A stretch of 64,000 bases of DNA from NCBI GenBank assembly GCA_963822485.1, contig CAWGHW010000037.1, positions 1 through 64,000 of the forward strand, given 5' to 3'. The DNA comes from DASUBV01 sp963822485. GTDB lineage: Bacteria > Actinomycetota > Actinomycetes > Streptosporangiales > Streptosporangiaceae. How positions within the stretch are numbered: position 1 is the stretch's first letter; each line of letters starts with the position of its first letter. This document shows, piece by piece, positions 17,472-25,505 of this stretch. Under the pieces are notes generated by a model. That model did not search any database. It was not told where the DNA came from and worked only from the letters and a program-made list of their open reading frames with translations. A program made the position numbers and the translations under genes.

Positions 17472-19655
17472 ATGGACAGCACCGACACCCCCAGCACAGG
17501 TAGCGGCGGGGAAGAAACCAGCCCCGCCAGCCACACCAGCCCCGCCAGCCCCGCCACCGACTACAGCTTCCAGGCGCCGTTCAAGGCAGCCGTCTCGCGC
17601 CGCCGGTTCCTCCGCGTGGGCGGCACCGCCGCCGGGGTGGCGCTCGCCGCGGGCGCGGGCACGCAGCTGGGCGGGATCACCGGGATCGCCGGGACGGCCA
17701 GGGCGGCCGCGGCGACGAGGCCGCATCACCTGACCGGCACGATCCGCGATCTCAAGCATGTCGTGATCCTCATGCAGGAGAACCGGTCGTTCGACCACTA
17801 CTTCGGCAGCCTGCAGGGCGTGCGCGGCTTCGCGGACAAGCAGGCGCTGAAGTACCCCAGCGGCACCACCATCTTCCAGCAGCCGGACGCGGCCCGGACG
17901 GACCTCGGCTACCTGCTGCCGTTCCACATGGACTCGACGAAGGTGAACGCCCAGAACGCGCGGGACCTGGACCACAGCTGGGTCGGCGACCACAGCGCCC
18001 GCAACAACGGCGTGTGGAACAACTACGTGCCGGCCAAGACCGAGCAGACGATGGGCTACTTCACCCGCGGCGACATCCCGTTCCAGTACGCCGTGGCCGA
18101 CGCGTTCACCATCTGCGATGGCTACCACCAGGCGATCCTGGCCCCGACGAGCCCGAACCGGATGTACTTCTGGACCGGCACGAGCAGCGGCTTCATCACC
18201 AACCCGGACGACTACGTGTCGGACTTCCCCGCCGGCGCCGTCACCACCTACCCCGAGCTCCTGCAGAAGGCGGGCGTCACGTGGCAGGTCTACACCAACC
18301 ACGAGGTCGGGGACGGCGGCGGCAACGATGCCTGGGTCGGTGACTTCGGCGACAACCCGCTGTGGTTCTACCAGCAGTACGAGGACTCGGAGAGCGCGAC
18401 CACCGCGGCCGGGCAGGAACTGGCCATCCGCGGCGCCGTCCAGCCCTGGCAGCCCAGCGCCGGCACGCCGCTCGGCCCGAACCATGTCAACCACGTGCTG
18501 GCCCAGTTCATCGCCGACGCCACCGCGGGCACCTTGCCTCAGGTCTCCTGGATCGTGGCGCCGGACAACTACTCCGAGCACCCGGCGGCGAGCCCGAGCT
18601 ACGGCGCGCACTACGTCCGGACGGTGCTCGAGGCGCTGATGGGCAACCAGGAGCTGTGGAACAGCACCGCCCTGTTCATCACCTATGACGAGCACGACGG
18701 CTACTTTGACCACGTGCTGCCCCCGGCGCCCGAGACGACCGTGACGGACGAGTTCATCGACGGGCTGCCGATCGGCTTCGGCAACCGGGTGCCGATGATC
18801 ATCGCCTCGCCCTGGACCCGCGGCGGCTACGTGGATTCCAACACCTACAACCACACCTCGATGCTCCAGTTCCTGGAGACCTGGACCGGGGTGCAGGCGG
18901 CCAACATCACGAACTGGCGGCGGTCGATCTCCGGTGACCTGACGGCCGCCTTCGACTTCGCTCACCCCGACTTCTCCATCCCGGACCTGCCGGACACGGT
19001 GCCCCTCATCACGCAGTCCGACCAGGAGAAGAGCTTCCCTCCCGTGACGACTCCGCCCGAGGGCGACCAGACGTTCCCGGTCCAGGAATCCGGATCCCGG
19101 CCGCACCGGCCGAGCATCCACCAGCCGCACGCGGACGCGGTCGTCCATCGTCGCAGCGGCCTGGTGACGGCCACGCTGTCCGTCCGCGGGAAGGTCGGCG
19201 TCTCGCTCGCCGTCTACCCGGACAACTTCAAGCCGTTCACGGCTACTCCCTTCACGGTGGTCCAGGGCCGGCACGAGACCTACACCTGGGACACCACCAC
19301 GACAGCCGGCAAGTACGCCTTCTCGGTCTACGGCCCGGACGGCTTCCTGACCTCGTTCGCGGGCACCGTCGTGCCGGCCGGCCGGAACACCGGACCGGTG
19401 CCGGCCGTCGCCGCGACGCTGGCCCGGCAGCACCGGCCCGTGGTCAGCCTGGAACTGGCCAACGAAGGGCAGCAGGAAGTCGTCTTCACCCTCACGCCGA
19501 ACGACTTCGCCGGTCACGCGCAAACCGTCCGCGTGCGGGCCGGCCACCCGAAGATCGTCAACTGGCCCGGGGACGCCGACGGGTACTACGACGTGACCGT
19601 GACCGCTGACACCGGCGACGGCTTCGCCCGCCGCTACGCGGGTCGCATCGCCTAG
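17472..19655 (+). CDS. Tat-exported non-hemolytic phospholipase C (phosphoesterase family)
   Basis: 727 residues from ATG 17472 (MDSTDTPSTG). The Tat signal SRRRFLRVGGTAAGVALAAG is preceded by a long polar N-region. The catalytic domain has QENRSFDHYFGSLQGVRGF, WYFWTGTSSG-type and DEHDGYFDHV elements that bind metal and carry the alkaline-phosphatase-like core. Two C-terminal beta repeats follow (about 600-660 and 665-727), as usual in bacterial phospholipase C (DUF756). It would hydrolyse phosphatidylcholine or sphingomyelin outside the cell, freeing phosphate under starvation, as known in the family. Monocistronic, with a strong terminator 14 bp downstream. Confidence 0.92.
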   Translation: MDSTDTPSTGSGGEETSPASHTSPASPATDYSFQAPFKAAVSRRRFLRVGGTAAGVALAAGAGTQLGGITGIAGTARAAAATRPHHLTGTIRDLKHVVILMQENRSFDHYFGSLQGVRGFADKQALKYPSGTTIFQQPDAARTDLGYLLPFHMDSTKVNAQNARDLDHSWVGDHSARNNGVWNNYVPAKTEQTMGYFTRGDIPFQYAVADAFTICDGYHQAILAPTSPNRMYFWTGTSSGFITNPDDYVSDFPAGAVTTYPELLQKAGVTWQVYTNHEVGDGGGNDAWVGDFGDNPLWFYQQYEDSESATTAAGQELAIRGAVQPWQPSAGTPLGPNHVNHVLAQFIADATAGTLPQVSWIVAPDNYSEHPAASPSYGAHYVRTVLEALMGNQELWNSTALFITYDEHDGYFDHVLPPAPETTVTDEFIDGLPIGFGNRVPMIIASPWTRGGYVDSNTYNHTSMLQFLETWTGVQAANITNWRRSISGDLTAAFDFAHPDFSIPDLPDTVPLITQSDQEKSFPPVTTPPEGDQTFPVQESGSRPHRPSIHQPHADAVVHRRSGLVTATLSVRGKVGVSLAVYPDNFKPFTATPFTVVQGRHETYTWDTTTTAGKYAFSVYGPDGFLTSFAGTVVPAGRNTGPVPAVAATLARQHRPVVSLELANEGQQEVVFTLTPNDFAGHAQTVRVRAGHPKIVNWPGDADGYYDVTVTADTGDGFARRYAGRIA

Positions 19656-19668
19656 TCACCGGACCTGC

Positions 19669-19707
19669 CCGGGGCCGGGGCGCGCCGACTGCGCGCCCCG
19701 GCCCCGG
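19669..19707 (+). terminator. 17-bp perfect-stem terminator
   Basis: CCGGGGCCGGGGCGCGC (19669-19685) pairs perfectly with 19691-19707 around a 5-nt loop, shortly after the phospholipase stop. A short TT follows (ccttcatt). Confidence 0.75.
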
Positions 19708-19762
19708 CCTTCATTCAGGGTGTCTCCCGCTTTCCCGGAAGCAGATCGTCCGGAACCGGCGC

Positions 19763-19768
19763 TAGCAT
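19763..19768 (+). promoter_or_regulatory. -10 box of a leaderless gene
   Basis: TAGCAT lies 8 nt before ATG 19777; there is no Shine-Dalgarno. Confidence 0.45.
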
Positions 19769-19776
19769 CCGGGGCC

Positions 19777-20613
19777 ATGACAGCAGCCAGCAATCCGGCC
19801 GACCCGGTTGCCGCCCAGCCCGTTCAGCCCCCGGAAGCGCAGTTCGGACCGCACCGCTTCTACGCCGGCGAGGGCGGCGGCAGCACGCAGTTCCGCGGGG
19901 CCCGGTTCGATGTCGCGGACCTGCGCGGGGCCCGGTTCACCGACTGTGACCTGTCCGGCGTCACCATCCGGGACAGCTGGCTGGTGAACGTGAGCATCTC
20001 CGGTTACCTCAGCGATGTCACGGTCAATGGCGTTGACGTGACCGATTTCGTCAGCGCCGAGCTGGACCGGCGGCATCCGGAGCGGGTGCAGCTGCGCAAC
20101 GGGCAGACGGCCGACGACGTCCGCGCCATCTGGGCCACCATCGAGCGGCTGTGGGCGCAGGCCGGCGAGCGAGCCGGACGGCTGCCCGAAGCAGCCCTGG
20201 CCGAGCAGGTCAATGAGGAGTGGTCATTCGAGCAGACGCTGCGCCACCTGGTCTTCATCACCGACGCGTGGGCGAGCCGGACGGTGCTGGACGAGCCGAT
20301 GCCCTATCACCCGCTCGGCCTGCCGCAGAGCTGGTATCCGGCGGCGGAGGCGGCCGCCCTCGGTATCGACCTGACCGCGAAGCCGGGCTACGCCGAGATC
20401 CTGGCCGCCCGGGCGGACCGGATGGCCGTGATGAGGCGCATCGTGGCCAGCGTGACCGACGACGGCCTGGCACGGCTGTGCCAGCGTTCGCCCGCTCCCG
20501 GTTACCCGGACGAGGACCGCACCGTGATCGAGTGCATCAGCGTGGTGCTGGAGGAGGAAATCGAGCACTACCGCTTCGCGGTTCGCGACCTGGCCGTTCT
20601 GGAAGCTCGCTAA
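19777..20613 (+). CDS. pentapeptide-repeat plus DinB-like four-helix protein
   Basis: 278 residues from ATG 19777 (MTAASNPADP). Residues about 30-90 are a short pentapeptide-like stack (STQFRGARFDVADLRGARF, TDCDLSGVTIRDSWLVNVSI). Residues about 110-275 are a DinB/MDMPI-type helical bundle (WSFEQTLRHLVFITDAWASR, and EEEIEHYRFAVRDLAVLE at the end) with His residues at the usual metal positions. DinB-like proteins act as thiol-dependent enzymes or have unknown roles; the pentapeptide/DinB fusion is common in actinomycetes and unexplained. It is convergent with the GntR gene. Confidence 0.75.
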   Translation: MTAASNPADPVAAQPVQPPEAQFGPHRFYAGEGGGSTQFRGARFDVADLRGARFTDCDLSGVTIRDSWLVNVSISGYLSDVTVNGVDVTDFVSAELDRRHPERVQLRNGQTADDVRAIWATIERLWAQAGERAGRLPEAALAEQVNEEWSFEQTLRHLVFITDAWASRTVLDEPMPYHPLGLPQSWYPAAEAAALGIDLTAKPGYAEILAARADRMAVMRRIVASVTDDGLARLCQRSPAPGYPDEDRTVIECISVVLEEEIEHYRFAVRDLAVLEAR

Positions 20614-20618
20614 CAACT

Positions 20619-20720
20619 TCAGGCCAGCGGGTGCGACAGCACCGCATCGACCGCCTTGTCGAGGGGCTCCGCGGCGTCGATGGGAATCGCGCCGGTGCGC
20701 GCAGGCGGTCTTGCGGGCCC
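20619..20720 (-). pseudogene. possible C-terminal scrap of a nucleoside/nucleotide kinase
   Basis: On the - strand, just before a TGA at 20619-20621, the frame reads GAIPIDAAEPLDKAVDAVLSHPLA. This matches the usual last helix region of small P-loop kinases (IDxxxPLDxxVDxVL). Upstream it dissolves into a repetitive GCGCTA/GCTAGC stretch and then the GntR gene. It is too short to be more than a guess. Confidence 0.3.
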
Positions 20721-20754
20721 GGCGGCGCTACGAGCGCTAGCGGCGCTACCGGAG

Positions 20755-21558
20755 CTAGCGGAGATAGGTGACGTTGTCCCGGACGTGCCCGGCCAGGCTG
20801 ATCGCGTGCTGCCGGACCAGTTCCTCGGCCCGGTCGGCGTCGCGGTCGCACAGCGCGGCCATGATGGCGGCGTGGTCCGCCACGGTATGCGCACGCCGCT
20901 CGTCATCGCCGATGGTCCGCTGCCGGATCGCCCGCATGTGAATCTTCAGCCGGGAGATCTGACCGGAGAACAGCTCTGAGTGGGCCAGCTCCACGATCTG
21001 CTGGTGGAACTCCAGGTTGGTGTCGGAGTAGGCACCGATCTCGTCCTCGCGCACCGGGACGGTGGCGCCGGGCCGGAAGCCAGGGAAGCGGTCCAGCACG
21101 GCCTCCAGCTCGCTGCCGGTGGCCCGCTCCGCGGCCAGCCGGGCCGCCATGCCCTCCAGCGCGGCGGAGGCCAGGATCACCTCGATGATCTCGGCCTTGG
21201 TCTTGCGGACCACGTAGATCCCGCGCCGCGGGATGGTCTGTACCACGCCCTCGGTCTCCAGCCGCTGCAGCGCCGCGCGCACCGGGGTGCGGCTGATGCC
21301 CAGGCGCTCGGCCAGGGCACGCTCGTCCAGGCGGATGTCGTCATCGGTGCCGTCGTAGATCGGCATCTCGGCGATGGCCTCGCGGAGAGCGTCGTAGGCC
21401 CGCGAGGTGAGGCTGGCCTCGATGGCCAGGACGGGCAGCCGCAGGCTGCCGGTACCCAGCCGGGCCGCCGCGCCCTGGGTCGACTGCAGTGACGCGATGG
21501 TGATCCCCCCGTCCCGCCGCGATGGCGCCGCGGCCCGAGAACAGGCCCGCCCCGCCAT
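20755..21558 (-). CDS. GntR-family regulator, FCD subfamily
   Basis: 267 residues as opened from 21558; the first 40 may be untranslated and the start is unsure. Winged helix: SRAYDALREAIAEMPIYDG ... LDERALAERLGISRTPVRAA, LQRLETEGVVQTIPRRGIYV. The C-terminal FCD all-helical ligand domain has the metal/ligand residues Asp and His in SDTNLEFHQQIVELAH and later His residues (ADHAAIMAAL, VRQH). It is divergent from the peptide ABC operon starting at 21782, with a GTATAC-centred palindrome in the 223-bp gap. It is therefore most likely the local repressor of that operon, responding to a carboxylic-acid-type ligand. Confidence 0.88.
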   Translation of the reverse strand: MAGRACSRAAAPSRRDGGITIASLQSTQGAAARLGTGSLRLPVLAIEASLTSRAYDALREAIAEMPIYDGTDDDIRLDERALAERLGISRTPVRAALQRLETEGVVQTIPRRGIYVVRKTKAEIIEVILASAALEGMAARLAAERATGSELEAVLDRFPGFRPGATVPVREDEIGAYSDTNLEFHQQIVELAHSELFSGQISRLKIHMRAIRQRTIGDDERRAHTVADHAAIMAALCDRDADRAEELVRQHAISLAGHVRDNVTYLR

Positions 21559-21689
21559 CGCCCAGTTGCCTAGCAGACATGCCGGTTCTGAGCGCTCCCG
21601 CGCAGTCTGCCCGACTTCGCATCAGCAGTGTATCCACGCTGGTGGGCCGCTGACGGCGGCGCCTGGATCGGTGTCTGGTGTGGCCTCTG

Positions 21690-21711
21690 GTGGTATACCA
21701 CATTCTTGACA
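21690..21711. promoter_or_regulatory. GntR/FCD operator next to a -35 hexamer
   Basis: 21690-21701 is the perfect palindrome GTGGTATACCAC, fitting the FCD-GntR half-site GT..AC. TTGACA (21706-21711) begins 4 bp later and could be the -35 element of the ABC operon, so repressor binding would block the polymerase. Confidence 0.65.
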
Positions 21712-21781
21712 CCATATCGACGTACTGACACAGTTCCGTGGAAAGCAACCGTTATCCCCCATGGATCGGGCGGGAGGCACA

Positions 21782-23605
21782 GTGCACCTTCGTCGCGACT
21801 GTCGTCTACTGGGCGCAGCAGCAGGGGCCGCTGCCGCTGCCCTCGTCATCGCCGCGTGTTCCGGCAGCACCGGCGGACTGGGCTCCGGCAAGCCGGCTGG
21901 CGCCATCCAGAAGGGCGGCACGGCGACGTTCGCCCTCCCGCCCGGAGCCGTGCCGAACTGGATCTTCCCGTTCATCGACAGCGCGCACAGCTCGATCGAC
22001 AACCGCAATCAGTTCGAGTACCTGATGTACCGGCCGCTGTACTGGTTTGGCGACAACGGCCAGCCGGTGCCGAACGACAGCCTGAGCCTGGCCAGCCCGC
22101 CGGCCTTCAGCAACGGCAACAAGACCGTGACGATCACCATGAAGAACTACAAGTGGTCCAACGGCGAGGCGGTGACCGCGACCGGCGTCGAGTTCTGGCT
22201 GAACATGATGGCGGCCGAGAAGGCGCACTGGGCCTACTACGTGCCGGGCGGGCTGCCGGACAACCTGAGCAGCTGGAAGGTCACCAGCCCGAACCAGATC
22301 GTGCTGAACCTGAAGTCCGCCTACAGCCCGTCGTGGTTCACCGACAACGAGCTGTCGCAGATCACCCCGCTGCCGATGGCCTGGGACATGACCTCCGCCA
22401 CCGCCAAGGGCGACTGCGCGACGAAGGTCTCGGCCTGCCCCGCCGTCTGGCAGTACCTCTACAACCAGGCCAAGCAGGTCTCGACGTACGGGCACTCGCC
22501 GCTGTGGAAGATCGTCGACGGTCCGTGGCGGCTGACCAGCTACCAGACGACCGGCCAGTCGGTATTCACGCCGAACAAGTCCTACTCGGGCCCGGTCAAG
22601 CCGCACCTGTCGCAGTTCGTCGAGACCCCGTTCACGACCGAGGACGCCGAGCTGAACGTGCTGCGCAGCGGCCAGATCAGCGTCGGCTACCTGCCCACCA
22701 CCGACCTGGCGCAGAAGCGGGCCATCGCCGGGTCCGGCTACAACCTCAACGTCTGGATAGACGCCGGGATCAACTACTTCCCGGAGAACTTCAACAACCC
22801 GACGGTGGGCCCGATCTTCCGCCAGCTGTACTTCCGGCAGGCCTTCCAGCACCTCATCAACCAGCCGGAGTACATCACCAAGATCTTCCAGGGTTACGCC
22901 TCGCCGACCTACGGGCCGGTGCCGGTCTCGCCGCCCAACCCGTTCGTGGACAGCTTCGAGAAGGCCAACCCGTACCCGTTCAGCGTGTCGGCGGCCAAGT
23001 CGCTGCTGACCAGCAACGGCTGGACGGTGCACCCCGGCGGCACGTCGGTGTGCAGCAAGCCGGGCAGCGGCGCCGGGCACTGCGGCCCGGGCGTGACGGC
23101 AGGCGCCAAGCTGTCGTTCAGCCTGCAGTACGCCAGCGGCACGACCAGCCTGACCCAGGAGATGGAGTCACTGAAGTCCACCGCCTCCGGGGTCGGCATC
23201 AGCCTGAACCTGTCCCAGGCGCCGTTCGACGAGGTGATCAGCAGCTCGGTTCCCTGCAAGCCGTCACAGGCCAGCTGCAACTGGCAGCTCGATAACTGGG
23301 GCGGCGGCTGGAGCTACAGCATGGATCACTTCCCCAACGGTGACCTGATCTTCGGCAGCGGCGCCGGCGACAACTTCGGCAGCTACTCCAGTTCCGAGAC
23401 CGACCAGCTGATCACGGAGACCGATCACGTGCCGGGAACCATCTCCAAGGCCGAGAACTACGAGGCCAGGAACCTGCCGGCGATCTTCATGCCCAAGGCC
23501 GACTACCAGCTCACCGAGATCAAGAACAACCTGCACGGGGTCACCCCGCAGGAGCCCACGTTCAACATCACGCCTGAGGACTGGTACTTCACGAGCGGCT
23601 CATGA
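21782..23605 (+). CDS. peptide/solute-binding lipoprotein of an ABC importer (SBP family 5)
   Basis: 607 residues from GTG 21782, with GGGAGG 4 nt upstream. The lipoprotein signal has lipobox VIAAC (Cys26), then GGLGSGKPAGAIQKGGTATF leads into an OppA/DppA-like fold: FEYLMYRPLYWFGDNG, VTITMKNYKWSNGEAVTA, LTSYQTTGQSVFTPNKSY, and RQAFQHLINQPEYITKIF. It captures oligopeptides or related solutes at the outer membrane face for the permeases encoded just downstream. First gene of a four-gene operon. Confidence 0.93.
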   Translation: MHLRRDCRLLGAAAGAAAAALVIAACSGSTGGLGSGKPAGAIQKGGTATFALPPGAVPNWIFPFIDSAHSSIDNRNQFEYLMYRPLYWFGDNGQPVPNDSLSLASPPAFSNGNKTVTITMKNYKWSNGEAVTATGVEFWLNMMAAEKAHWAYYVPGGLPDNLSSWKVTSPNQIVLNLKSAYSPSWFTDNELSQITPLPMAWDMTSATAKGDCATKVSACPAVWQYLYNQAKQVSTYGHSPLWKIVDGPWRLTSYQTTGQSVFTPNKSYSGPVKPHLSQFVETPFTTEDAELNVLRSGQISVGYLPTTDLAQKRAIAGSGYNLNVWIDAGINYFPENFNNPTVGPIFRQLYFRQAFQHLINQPEYITKIFQGYASPTYGPVPVSPPNPFVDSFEKANPYPFSVSAAKSLLTSNGWTVHPGGTSVCSKPGSGAGHCGPGVTAGAKLSFSLQYASGTTSLTQEMESLKSTASGVGISLNLSQAPFDEVISSSVPCKPSQASCNWQLDNWGGGWSYSMDHFPNGDLIFGSGAGDNFGSYSSSETDQLITETDHVPGTISKAENYEARNLPAIFMPKADYQLTEIKNNLHGVTPQEPTFNITPEDWYFTSGS

Positions 23606-23624
23606 GGCTGACGAGGAGCTTCCG

Positions 23625-24572
23625 GTGACGGCGTATCTCATCCGCCGGTTCGTGCAGGCGGTGGCGGTGGTGTTCGGCGTGACCATCATCGTGTTCATCA
23701 TCTTGCACGCGCTGCCGGGCGGACCGGCCCGCGGCTTGCTCGGGCCCGAGGCCAGCGCCTTCCAGGTGCACCAGTTCATCGTGCAGAACGGCTACAACCA
23801 GCCGCTGCCGGTGCAGTACGGCCGGTTCATCGGCGGCCTGGTGCAGGGCAACCTGGGCTACTCCTACCACTACAACCAGACGGTCGCGTCGCTGCTGAGC
23901 CAGGACCTGCCCAAGAGCGCCGTGCTGGTCGGGCTGGCCTACCTGGTGGCGCTGATCGTGGCCATCCCGCTGGGGATCATGCAGGCGGTCCGGCGCAACA
24001 GCCTGGCCGACTACGTCACCACCGGGGCCTCGTTCGTCGCCTACTCCATGCCCACCTTCTGGCTGGGCATCCTGCTCATCCTGGGCTTCGCCATCAACTG
24101 GCGCCTGCTGCCGCCGGAGGCACCGCAGGGGGCGACGGTGGCCGCCGTGCTCAGCAACCCGCAGGCGATGGTGCTGCCCGTGGCCACCCTGGCCCTGGTC
24201 TCCATCGCGGCGTTCAGCCGGTTCATGCGCTCCAGCGCGATCGAGGCCCTCGTGCAGGACTACATCCGCACGGCCAGGGCCATGGGCCTGCCGGAGCGGA
24301 TCATCCTGATCCGGCATGTGCTGCGCAACTCGCTGATCCCCATCGTCACGCTGATCGGGCTCAGCCTGCCGGCCACGATCTCCGGGGCGGTGATCACCGA
24401 GTCCGTCTTCAACTATCCCGGCATGGGCCTGCTGTTCTACACCGCCGCGACCTCGCACGACTTCCCGGTGCTGCTCGGGTCCACGGTCGTCATCGCCACC
24501 GCGACCGTCCTCGGCTCGCTGGTGGCCGACGTGCTGTACGCGGTCGTCGACCCCCGGGTGAGGCTGGCATGA
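23625..24572 (+). CDS. ABC transporter permease, DppB/OppB type
   Basis: 315 residues from GTG 23625 (MTAYLIRRFVQAVAVVFGVT). It begins 19 bp after the binding-protein stop. The characteristic N-terminal helix plus loop (LPGGPARGLLGPEA), six membrane helices and the cytoplasmic EAA-type loop (EALVQDYIRTARAMGLPERI) are present. It forms one half of the import channel. The stop overlaps the next start by four bases (ATGA), implying translational coupling. Confidence 0.93.
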   Translation: MTAYLIRRFVQAVAVVFGVTIIVFIILHALPGGPARGLLGPEASAFQVHQFIVQNGYNQPLPVQYGRFIGGLVQGNLGYSYHYNQTVASLLSQDLPKSAVLVGLAYLVALIVAIPLGIMQAVRRNSLADYVTTGASFVAYSMPTFWLGILLILGFAINWRLLPPEAPQGATVAAVLSNPQAMVLPVATLALVSIAAFSRFMRSSAIEALVQDYIRTARAMGLPERIILIRHVLRNSLIPIVTLIGLSLPATISGAVITESVFNYPGMGLLFYTAATSHDFPVLLGSTVVIATATVLGSLVADVLYAVVDPRVRLA

Positions 24573-25498
24573 GCATGATCGTGGCCGGAGAGCCGGCCCC
24601 CGACGTACCGGGCGCCGGGCAGGCCCCGTCGGGCGGGACCGTCCCGGCCGGCGGCAGCGCCTGGCGGATGATCCTGGCCGTCTTCGTCCGCAACCGGCTG
24701 GCCGTCGTGGGCGTCGCGATCGTGATCTTCATCGTGCTGTTCAGCTTCCTCGGGCCGGTCTTCTACCACACCGACCAGGTGCACACCCGGCTGTCGCTGA
24801 TCAACCTGCCGCCCAGCTCCGCGCACCCGCTCGGCACCGACGACGTCGGCTACGACGTGCTCGGCCGGCTGATGCTCAGCGGCCAGTCCTCGATCGTGGT
24901 CGGGCTGTCGGCGGCGCTGCTGGCCACCGTCGTCGGCACGCTGTGGGGCGCGGTGGCGGGCTACGTCGGCGGCGCGGTGGACGCGGTGATGATGCGCGTC
25001 GTCGACTCGGTGCTGGCCATCCCGCCGCTGATCTTCATCCTGCTGCTGGCCAGCGTGTTCCGGGTGTCCACCCCGGTGCTGATCTTCGTGGTGGCGATCG
25101 TGGCCTGGCTGGCCCCGGCCCGGCTGGTCCGCGGTGAGGCCATCTCGCTGCGCACCCGCGAGTACGTGCAGATGGCCCGCGCGATGGGCGGGCGGCACGG
25201 CTGGATCGTGCTGCGGCACATCACCCCCAACGCGATCGGCACCATCGTGGTGCAGGCGACCTTCGAGGTCGCCAATGCCATCTTGCTGCTGGCCGCGCTC
25301 AGCTACCTGGGCCTGGGCCCGGCGCCGCCGGCGACCAACTGGGGCAGCATGCTCTCCAACGGCCTGAACTACATCTACGAGGGCAAGTGGTGGCTGATCT
25401 ACCCGGCCGGCATCGCGATCGTGCTGACGGTGGTGGCCTTCAACTTCATCGGCGACGCGCTGCGGGCCGCGCTGGAAGTCCGGCTGCAGGAAAGGTGA
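24569..25498 (+). CDS. ABC transporter permease, DppC/OppC type
   Basis: 309 residues from ATG 24569, overlapping the previous stop. A polar N-terminal tail (Gly/Pro-rich) precedes the OppC-like membrane region: HPLGTDDVGYDVLGRLMLSG and the EAA loop EYVQMARAMGGRHGWIVLRH. It pairs with the DppB-type subunit. Confidence 0.93.
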   Translation: MSMIVAGEPAPDVPGAGQAPSGGTVPAGGSAWRMILAVFVRNRLAVVGVAIVIFIVLFSFLGPVFYHTDQVHTRLSLINLPPSSAHPLGTDDVGYDVLGRLMLSGQSSIVVGLSAALLATVVGTLWGAVAGYVGGAVDAVMMRVVDSVLAIPPLIFILLLASVFRVSTPVLIFVVAIVAWLAPARLVRGEAISLRTREYVQMARAMGGRHGWIVLRHITPNAIGTIVVQATFEVANAILLLAALSYLGLGPAPPATNWGSMLSNGLNYIYEGKWWLIYPAGIAIVLTVVAFNFIGDALRAALEVRLQER

Positions 25499-25505
25499 GC
25501 GCCGA

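Noticed and set aside
17415..19547. A 710-codon reverse frame over the phospholipase gene
   Set aside because: Antisense shadow from third-position GC bias; no domain and no start signals.
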